Origin: Piezodorus guildinii
Taxonomy: Eukaryota > Arthropoda > Insecta > Hemiptera > Pentatomidae
Reading direction: 5' to 3'
Assembly: GCA_023052935.1 (NCBI GenBank)
Contig: CM041292.1
Location: 96,029,237-96,093,236 of the forward strand
DNA: 64,000 bases
This document shows positions 56,007-64,000 of this stretch, piece by piece. A program made the position numbers and the translations under genes. Below the pieces are notes generated by a model. The model made no database searches. It was not told the DNA's origin and saw nothing but the letters and a program-made list of their open reading frames with translations. Numbering within the stretch: position 1 is the first letter of the stretch; the number at the start of each line of letters is the position of its first letter.

Positions 56007-57056
56007 ATATTGTAAGTTAGCCTGTCTTGAATTTTTTTTAAATTATACTGTGGCAATATCCTAAACTATGAGTAAGTCCAAGTCCTTGTGAAGGAATTTG
56101 TAAGTCACATCATAAAATGGTGCATCCACGTTTTTTCGCAATATTTTGGATTGGAAAGACTAAATTATTTGGATGTTGGTTTTGGTAGAGCCCCATAGCT
56201 TTGTAAATAGTAATTTTAACCGTTTGTGAAGTAGTCTGGATAATAGTCCAAATCGTCTGTTCAGCGGTTTTCTCCTAAGTCTAATGTGCGCCCTCTGTGT
56301 CAGTCTTTTGTCTACGTATAGTTCCAAATACCGTACTTCTTCTGAAGTTGGAATAGGCATATCCTCTGAATACACTATTGGACATTCACCATGATTGAGC
56401 GTGAAAACAATAAACTCACTCTTAGTTTGATTCATTTTTACTTTCGACCTTTTTGCCCAACTAGATAAATCGTCAAGGTGGTCTTACAACATGAAAGATG
56501 CCAGAACTGGGTTTTGGTTGTATGTCAAAAGAGCTGTGTTGTCTGCAAAAGGGGCTAGTAAAGTGTGATCACTCTCAAGTAGGTCTGATGTGTAAATATC
56601 AAATAGAAATGGTACCAGTACACTGCCTAGTGGGACTCGTGCTTGAACATGTTTCATACGAGAAAATACATCTACATTTACAGTAAAGTGTTTGTCTGTA
56701 AAGTTAGATAGTCGTATTAGATGATAAGTCGGAGGAAGCAAAATTTTGAACTAGGAAAAAAATACTTCATGACACGCCTATCAAATGATTAGCTAATATC
56801 GAGGAAAAACCTGGGAAATATTTTTTAGACTTCATAGCATTCGAAATATAATCTACTAATCGTATATAATACCTGTTAATATTTCGAGCGAATTTAGAAG
56901 ATGAAGAATAATCTTTTCGAGTAATTTTGTAAAAGAAGAGAGAAGGCTTATAGGACGATATGACCTCAGACAGACTGAAAGTTTATTGGCTGTTAATATC
57001 ATCACAACTTCAGAATATTTCCACGGAGGGAAATAAGTTATCGAAGAAAAGAGTTG

Positions 57057-57060
<4 letters not shown>
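56007..57060 (-). pseudogene. Jockey-like LINE remnant
   Basis: On the minus strand from ~57030: FPPWKYSEVVMI, SYRPISLLSSFTKLLEKIIL (RT motif 1), then a very worn stretch with the motif 3 region lost. 56484-56741 reads LPPTYHLIRLSNFTDKHF and VPLGSVLVPFLFDIYTSDLL, then PFADNTALL, where the second catalytic Asp is Asn. 56160-56435 reads NQTKSEFIVFTL, VRYLELYVDKRLTQRAHIRL and RRFGLLSRLL. The end is near 56155. LINE B inserted at or just past its 3' side. Clearly older than the jockeys at 2.4 and 21.4 kb. Confidence 0.72.
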
Positions 57061-57126
<66 letters not shown>

Positions 57127-57127
57127 T
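57061..57127. repeat. (TA)n followed by T-run
   Basis: About 24 TA units to 57109, then T18; the T-run is the poly(A) end of the neighbouring minus-strand repeat. Confidence 0.88.
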
Positions 57128-57378
57128 ATTCGTATATATTAGAATTTGTCATAATAGACAATAATAATAGTGCTACAGGATCTCATTCATACAATATTTA
57201 CTATAAAAACAAAAGGAAAGGCAAATTACATAAAATAAAATCAAAATAAATAAACGTATACAACAACAAAATTTTTAGACAAAATAAATAAAAAATAAAT
57301 GAAGCTAACAAATAAATAAACAAAACATGTCACATTCATACCTATGTACAATATTTACAATCAGCTCAGGAACCCCAG
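57110..57378 (-). repeat. LINE 3' UTR-like repeat, copy 2
   Basis: Relative of 31289-31525, here with an intact poly(A) (T-run on this strand) directly after the AATAAA-like GAATAAAAA. The presence of the tail supports a non-LTR retrotransposon 3' end. No coding part is attached: the homology stops near CAGGAACC. Confidence 0.65.
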
Positions 57379-58516
57379 ACGGGGCTTGATTCTACACAAA
57401 AATCATTTTAAACGATCAAAATGATTCATGACATGACTTTAATGGCTACTTGAACTGTTAAGAACGAGTATATAATTCAGAATGATTCCTACAACATTAA
57501 AAAACAAAATTATCACATAAATGATCTTGGTTTAGGTATTTGATAAGTACTATACAGTTATGTAATTATACTATGGCCACGAACACGATCATACGCCATG
57601 TTGTTTTATATTGAAAAATTATGATATCCAACTTTTGAATCAGTTAAACAGACTTAGGACACGTGACTAGCAGCTACAAAATATTTTTACTATTAAAATT
57701 TATAAATCAATAATTTTCAAATGTACATTAAAGGGACAAGGAATGTTTTATTAATACTATGGAAAATTCAAGGCAGATTCGAACAATGCAATGTTTTGAC
57801 TGCGCTGTTTAGAACTCGTTTCACCCTATAAATATCATAATATACCAATTTATTGATTTGTAAATGTCGTTTGTTCGTAAGCTTTCTTCAAATAAATAAA
57901 ATTGAAGATGTAGTTATTCAAACGTTCAATAAACTTAATACAGTTACACTGATTACATCCATAAAATATTTTATATTTTTTGTATATATATATTATTACG
58001 GTATAGTATGTTTGCCATACCATGATAAGGATTAATTCATTTTTTATAAATTATTTGTAATTATTATAAGAAACATATTTTAGGCAAAGGAAGGAAGGAA
58101 GGCAGCGGAAGCACTTCATAGACCTGAATGATTAAGGGACTAGTGCCAGTATGACTATGCCTAAGGGACTATGGCAGTGTCGCCGACAAAGGCAAAGCAG
58201 GACACCGACTAACTTGTGGAGATCCAGAAACCGGAACCCGCGACTATATTTCGCGAAGTGAAGAGACGTGGAAGGTACAAGTGTATAAAAATGCTGAAGA
58301 GGAAGCACTGGATCTCAATACTACTTGCTCACTATTAGTTTCTGACTATTACTGTACCTATTGCTCACTACTACTAGCTTCCTACATCACGCTACATTGC
58401 TTCAGCCATCAAGTTAGTAATTCTGAAGAACATTTTGTGAAAACTAATATTTTATTTTATTTATTTGTAAATTTTAGTTCAATATAATTTAATGATTCTG
58501 TATACTTTTGTAGAAT
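57379..58516. other. Unassigned DNA
   Basis: AT-rich to 58080. A GC-richer block (58085-58420) includes GGAAGGAAGGAAGG and TACATCACGCTACATTGC, which weakly resembles TACATTACGCTACACCAC at 27.63 kb. Function unknown. Confidence 0.4.
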
Positions 58517-58527
58517 AAATCTTTAAC

Positions 58528-59414
58528 CCTTTCTTCTTTCTCTTCCTCTTCGAGCTATTATAGGCGTATAGGAGCCTAGATCTAGCGCTGCTAGTGATGT
58601 CGGTCTCTGCTGAGTCACTTCAATTGTGGAAGAGTCTTGCCTCTGTTACACCCAATCCTCTAGTATGTTCCTGATAAAAGGTTATCTGTCGGCCACGTGG
58701 TCTTCCAATGTCCTTCTGGGTTCCCTTACTTCATCCATTCCACAAACATATCAGACCCATTTTAATTGTTTTTTTTTCTCTTATTGTCTTCAATTGAGGT
58801 ACCTCTTAGCTCTCTGATGCTATTATTTCGAACACAGTCTCACCTAGTCTTTCCTGCTGCTTACGGTAAGAATTTCATCTCAGCTGCAGTGATTCGAATA
58901 ATATGCTTGTCGATCATCACCCAGCTCTCGCCTCCATATGTAAGGATTGGTAGGTATGTAGCTTTATAGATGTGTATTTTAACATCTCGCCATGTTTCAC
59001 GGTGTCCTATTATGGTGTTGTTGATCTGGTCGTAGACCTCATATTTATTATTGACCCTATTTCTAAACTGTTGATCAATTCAGCAAGACCTATCAATAAT
59101 AGTTCCAAGGTAGTGGAATTAATTTACACTTCTAGGATCTTCCCATTGCATACCAATTAAACATTTTCCTCTTCATTCCGTGAGAGAACTAGGACCTTGG
59201 TTGTGGAGTCGTTGGTGGACATTCCCTTACGTTGTAGTTCTGCTTCATATTCCACCAGAGCTTGCTGCAGCTTTTCCTTCGTGTCCGCTATTAGGACATA
59301 ATCATCGGCATATATGAGGCATCTCAGCAGAACTGTCTGCATCATCCATTTTCCTATTTCAGTCCATGGCGTTCTTCGCTTGCAGACTTCATGAATCTCG
59401 TCCATCAGAACGAC
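58528..59414 (-). mobile_element. RTE-like LINE, 5'-truncated, 11-bp TSD
   Basis: Flanked by AAATCTTTAAC at 58517-58527 and 59415-59425. 887 bp, from the catalytic region to the 3' end, which closes with an A/G-rich AAGAGGAAGAGAAAGAAGAAAGG on the element strand. It is a third RTE-like family, distinct from those at 8.5/12.2 and 28.4 kb. Confidence 0.82.
58560..59405 (-). pseudogene. RTE-like reverse transcriptase, C-terminal part
   Basis: 59157-59405 is open: CLIYADDYVLIADTKEKLQQ (catalytic pair) and STTKVLVLSRNEE. It is followed by stops and shifts. Farther on: YKATYLPILTYGGESWVM (58935-58890 region), IRITAAEMKFL, and a basic end near 58690 (GRPRGRQITFY). The QGD motif and everything before it are absent owing to truncation. 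Confidence 0.75.
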
Positions 59415-59425
59415 AAATCTTTAAC

Positions 59426-59682
59426 ATAGCAGTACATTATTGAATCACTTTCTCATCTGATAAAAATTATATTTGTATTGCATTCACAATATTAGAATTA
59501 TTAAATTATATTAGAATATAACTGATTTATGTTAACTCTTCCCTTGATGGAATATACCCCTAGCGAATTGTTGTTAAAAAAATTTACTAATTTTAAGGGA
59601 AGGATGCAGCAATATACACACACACACACAGACACACACACACAGACACACACACACACACACACACAGACACACACACACA

Positions 59683-59718
<36 letters not shown>

Positions 59719-60723
59719 TATATATATATATATACATGTATTAATTATTTATCTATGATAAATGGCATTCTCTGATGAAACAAATTAAATTAAAAAGAAT
59801 CAAGCTTTTTACAACGAAGATTGTTAGCCCAAGTTTGTCAATAATAATGAGCAAAATTAATTCGCGTGAGCATTAATATTCATAACCTGTTCTAAGCATA
59901 ATATAATTACAGTATAAAGTAAACTTGATAGTAGAGTTTCCAGACTAATAGACTGCCGCTTAAAATAGAGGAACGCTCAAGTTGCCGATATAAAAGAGAG
60001 AATTATTAAAGGCTATAACTAGAACAATGGCTACCAACATTGACCCCTTTCGACAATAGCGCAGGGATGAGGAATTATTCACAAGGGATGATTTAGAATT
60101 CCGCAATGGTGGATAGGAGCTCCTGCAAGAGGCTAGCTGCCCTGCACAGCCACAAAGGCCACCTGGCTAGAGCTAGTCTATTAATATTCATAGTCCATTA
60201 CTTAGCTGCCTTACCTAGTTCTTTCAAAATTTCCTGAAATTTCCAATACACATCAATAAAATTCTCAATCACATTCTTCTAAAATAAGGTCAGTATAGCT
60301 TCCTTATCATTCCTTTGAGATATATAAGTTATTAAGATAAAATTCAGAACCGACAGATATTCACTGTTACCTATAACGTACCTTATATTAGCCTTATTTT
60401 TATGTTCAACTAATAAAATATATATAAGAAATTAGCTTTTAATGAATCATTAGGAATTTTAAACAAGAAATAGATTCCAAAGTGTATGGTTATTAATGGG
60501 CAATGACCCGGTAATCATAAAACCATGGGAATAATTTATGAATAATAACCAAAAACGCGATATAGATGTTTATAATGAATCTATTTCGATAATTCTTCTT
60601 TGCTTTGCATAGGGAATGCGTTCAGTTGTTGTTCAATTATATGAAATTAAAATGTTTTAACCTTTACCCCTTTACCAAGGAATAACACTTTTTTATTCAG
60701 TGTTTTCAAATAATTCAAAACTA
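59426..60723. other. Unassigned DNA with (CA)n/(TA)n
   Basis: (CA)n with CAGA interruptions at 59617-59715, then (TA)n to 59732. The rest is AT-rich; no coding or repeat match recognised. Confidence 0.5.
59617..59732. repeat. (CA)n then (TA)n microsatellite
   Basis: About 100 bases of CA repeats interrupted by CAGACA units, then (TA)n. ORFs on both strands here are artefacts. Confidence 0.93.
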
Positions 60724-61622
60724 TTGGGTTGATGCAAAATTAATGCAGGTTTCCTCTATTGCAATATCTTAATTCCAATTGTGTAAACAAAGCTAATCCT
60801 AACATTGATCATTATTATACCAAAACAAACCTTATCTAATACCCTCTCTTTCACCATGAATTTGTTTAGTAAAATCGTTTTGTTCAGTGTGTTCAAAGGT
60901 CTTGAATCGAAAATGTCAAAGTGCGATTTTCGTCAAATTTATTTTTACGAATTTAAATTAGGGCGCAGCGCTGCGCAAACGGCTCGTAATATTAATGAAG
61001 TGTGGGGTCAGGGGGCTATTAATGAGTGCACGGTGCAGCGTTGGTTCCAGAAGTTTCGCAGAGGAGATTTCGACCTCGAAGACAAGGAAGGTCGGGGCCG
61101 TCATCTTGCTCTGGACAACGACCAGCTGAGGTCAAAAGTGGAAGAAGACCCAACCAAAACCACACGAGAAATGGCGGCGGAACTCGGAACTCAAAAATTG
61201 CAACGTCTTTGCCCAGCATTGATGAATCGGAAGGGGCCGATCCTGCTCCACGATAACGCCAGACCACACGTTGCACAACCAACGCTTCGACGACTGCACG
61301 AGTTGGGCTACGAAGTTCTCCAACATCCGCCTTATTCACCTGACCTCTCTCCTACAGACTTCCACTTTTTCAGGCATCTGGACAACTTTTTGAGGGAGAA
61401 AAATTTTCAAAACCAGGACGACATTGAAAATTCTTTTCGTGATTTCATTGAGTCCAGGGATTCGGATTTTTTTTCTGGTGGAATAAGAAAGCTTGTTGAA
61501 CGTTGGCAAAAGTCCATTGATTCAGATGGAAATTATTTTGATTAAATATATATGGTTAAAGTAAAGATATGGCGTATTTACAATACCTACTAAAAACCTG
61601 CATTAATTTTGCATCAACCCAA
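60724..61622 (+). mobile_element. Mariner copy 2, same deletion as copy 1, TA TSD
   Basis: 899 bp, with the same perfect 29-bp terminal repeats as 6498-7397 and TA at 60722-60723 and 61623-61624. It carries the same internal deletion. Two differences from copy 1 were seen by eye. Flanking DNA is unrelated to that of copy 1, so this is a separate insertion and not a segmental duplication. Confidence 0.93.
60913..61545 (+). pseudogene. Mariner transposase, internally deleted, C-terminus intact
   Basis: From ATG 60913 to the stop at 61545 (210 aa, against about 345 in autonomous mariners). The HTH half and the second and third catalytic Asp are kept (LLHDNARPH; YSPDLSPTD). The region with the first Asp is missing. 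Unlike copy 1 the C-terminus is in frame (SGGIRKLVERWQKSIDSDG). It could still bind ends, but it cannot cut DNA. The ORF can be extended upstream to 60805, but the longer N-terminus has no family support. Confidence 0.9.
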
Positions 61623-61653
61623 TAAAATTAAGACAGAAATTAAACATATACAC

Positions 61654-62489
61654 TGTTATGTATTGAGAATAATGAGGATGGAAATTCATTATTGGATAAA
61701 AATTATATTAATTAAATATATATTGAATAGACCTTTATAAGCCTAGGTCGGCAAAAGTTTAAAAGGTGTATACCTAGCCCCTTAGATTTCCCATCGGTAT
61801 GGGTCCCCCAGCGGTACCAGAGACCTCTGGTAGTTTCCCATAGCGGCGACCAGCAAGAATATTAAGAGTGGGGAAAAGATAAGAATAATATCATAAAGGC
61901 TTACAACGCCGCCTTAAATAAATTAGAAATATTTCTTAAAAGTAGTTTCTACATAGGCTGTACCACCAACCGGGGAACTTTCCATATCAGCCCCACCCGA
62001 GGTGACATGGATGAGAGAGATGATGCGAAGGGGATTCTTAATCGAACTACGAGAGTTGAAGTAAGAGAACAGCGGAGGTCCATTCGCAAGAAGAGGAGAT
62101 GTCCGTTTGGAGGTCAGAGAGAGCAGCTGGAGATATAAGAGCCAAGAACTGATTCCACCTTCGCCAGCCGACTAAGCTTTTTAAAGTTATTTGCTTTAGT
62201 TGTAATATTGTATGGCAAGTGTAACTATAATGTCCCTCAGTATTCTCAACCATTGTGTAAATATATTGTATACGCTTAAGTTAATATAAATAATAATCTC
62301 ATCTATTGAAATCTGTCTGATTTAATATTACCATGCCACCAACTGGATTTGGTTAACACGAAACCTTTGGAAACGAAATCCAATGGTTTCATTAAATATT
62401 AGTATATACATAAATTAAATATATCAAATAAGCTAGTTTTTGAAGCTACCGCTGCCTTAGAAAAGCAGCCGGTCAAAAACACAGCAACA
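61654..62489 (+). repeat. Candidate solo LTR, copy 2
   Basis: Homologous in order to 29858-30580 but 836 bp long; it has an extra or divergent ~110 bp near 61780-61950. It starts TGTTATGTATTGAG and ends GTCAAAAACACAGCAACA, i.e. TG...CA, as LTRs do. The minus-strand ORF at 62047-62253 has no motif. No reliable TSD was found. Confidence 0.52.
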
Positions 62490-63880
62490 CCTACTTACGA
62501 AACCTACTTGCGCATCACTTACTTACTATTTCGACTTACTTATTACAGATATAAGGTATAGCAGAAACTTTCAGAACAATAACAAAAGCACCCTCGTACG
62601 TTAGTAACATAACTTTTCCCACTGACCTTCACATGCCAAATGTCAATGAACAAATAAGGACACACACAAACGGTTTCAAACTACAAGGACATTAAAATAC
62701 GTATATGAACAGCATGGTGACAGAACTCATAATAGATAATACCCACAGAAGACAGAAGAGTTGAGACCTATTAATTTAATAACTCATGAGAGACCTCCTT
62801 ACATAACTCAGGTTGAGTTTATGACATAAGTGGATGCTACACTCCCTCATGCTAATCACTTTATGTTTATTACACTTTCGCTAATTCACTAATTTTTCTT
62901 TATATTGTCAACAGGTATGAATAAAGATTTAATATTAAATTTTAATTAAAATAAGTTTTTTAAAATTATATCAACTGCAAAACGCGACTGGAAAATTTCA
63001 ATTGGAATGACATATTCCTTCCCTTCTCCTTTCCCCATGTCAAGGTTACATCAGGGAAACTAATCCACAAGTTTAAGATATATCGGACTTCTCAATTTCC
63101 ATATTACAAAGTATTTAAACAAGTGAGTTTTCGCCTGTTAAAGCCAAAATTCATTTTTAAAATGGTCGCAATTTACGCAAAACAATAAGCTCGTTCTAAA
63201 GAGCACTCTCGTTCATGTAAGGTTAAAATGGAACCAGCGGTTTTCAAAACATGGCCTCACTAAGTTTGCGCCTGCACAAGCGATAGTAGTGAATGTGATT
63301 TCATAAATTGGAAAAGACCATTTTGTCACCAGCTTCAAAAATTTCTGATAATTTCATTGAGAACAGATGATCGGCAGTAGACGTAATTACGTCACGTAGA
63401 TTTCACAACTGGACAGACACGAGACCAACTATGTTCCAACTAACGATGTGTATGATGCGAGTGGAAATATTCGCTACAGAGGGAACATTTTTTTCTTGAT
63501 ATATGCACGGTTACGAGGCTTCATTATATTAGGTATAAATTTGAACATATTTTATATAAATTGATATATGAAGGACATTAAAGTATAAGGATTCATTAGA
63601 AAATAAAAAAAAGACCTACTAACTTAAGATATTGTTTTATTTAATAATTTTTGCATTAAGATTATCTTAAGTTGTTTCCAACGGAAACGTTTGCCCAGTA
63701 ATCAAGCCGCCATTTAAACAATACTTTATTTTCAGGTATAGTTTTATTTACTAAAACTATATTGTTTCACTCTGGTCCCTGGTGTTCAGAAGTATATTTC
63801 ACATATCTACCGATACCTACTTCAGAATAATAAGATATCTGGGTCTCAGGCATAGGCTGACATAGAGAAACCATATTGGA
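62490..63880. other. Unassigned AT-rich DNA
   Basis: No coding or repeat match recognised up to the SINE at the right edge. Confidence 0.5.
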
Positions 63881-63884
63881 CTAC

Positions 63885-64000
63885 AGGTGGTCATAGGATT
63901 TTTGTAATGGAGGTAAAAAATCCTTAGCTATGCCTTCCTTCCGAGTGGACGTAAAAAGGTGGTCCCAAGCATGTGCAATATCAGGTACTCGTTAAAGATC
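63885..64000 (+). mobile_element. tRNA-derived SINE copy 4, cut by window end
   Basis: Matches the SINE body: GGTGGTCATAGGATTTTT, GGAGGTAAAAAATCCTTAGC, ATGCCTTCCTTCCGAG, AGGTGGTCCCAAGC and CTCGTTAAAGATC, with more substitutions than copies 1 and 2. The tRNA-like head before 63885 is too worn to align with confidence. Confidence 0.75.

Noticed and set aside
59501..59744. Cys-Val and Thr-His repeat ORFs on both strands
   Set aside because: Translation of the (CA)n tract.

Overview
This is an AT-rich nuclear window from an animal, most likely an insect. The case rests on its mobile-element content: jockey-like, I-clade, RTE-like, CR1/L2-like and R4/Dong-like non-LTR retrotransposons (LINEs), D,D34D mariners, a Tc1 remnant, tRNA-derived SINEs, MITEs and long (TA)n/(CA)n microsatellites. 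I recognise no convincing host gene, no rRNA, no functional tRNA and no bacterial feature. The species cannot be named from the sequence.

Layout. 0-7.4 kb: a CR1/L2-like LINE 3' end, a degenerate minus-strand LINE, a 5'-truncated jockey, a complete ~0.9 kb non-coding repeat ('repeat H') and a mariner sitting inside a LINE 3' tail. 7.8-13.2 kb: two adjacent fold-back MITEs, two copies of one RTE-like LINE with microsatellite tails, another fold-back element and a SINE. 14.5-20.5 kb: a decayed CR1-like LINE, a second SINE, and a deleted mariner inside another repeat H. 20.6-25.5 kb: an R4/Dong-like LINE with a restriction-enzyme-like endonuclease, bounded by TAA-rich DNA and interrupted by a jockey. 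25.6-30.6 kb: nested LINE 3' ends, an RTE-like remnant and a candidate solo LTR. 30.7-41 kb: mostly unassigned AT-rich DNA with two more repeat H copies and degenerate LINE and SINE pieces. 41.2-56 kb: a Tc1 remnant, then two full-length RNase H-bearing I-clade LINEs lying tail to tail. The plus-strand one is frameshifted; the minus-strand one has both ORFs open. 56-64 kb: jockey and RTE-like remnants, a second copy of the 6.5 kb mariner, a second candidate solo LTR and a fourth SINE cut by the window end.

How the parts relate. Non-autonomous elements (deleted mariners, MITEs, SINEs, repeat H) need enzymes made elsewhere. The intact minus-strand I-clade LINE (50.0-56.0 kb) is the only element here whose proteins look usable. 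Ten insertions have target-site duplications (TSDs) that could be read directly, which fixes their ends and gives a partial nesting order.
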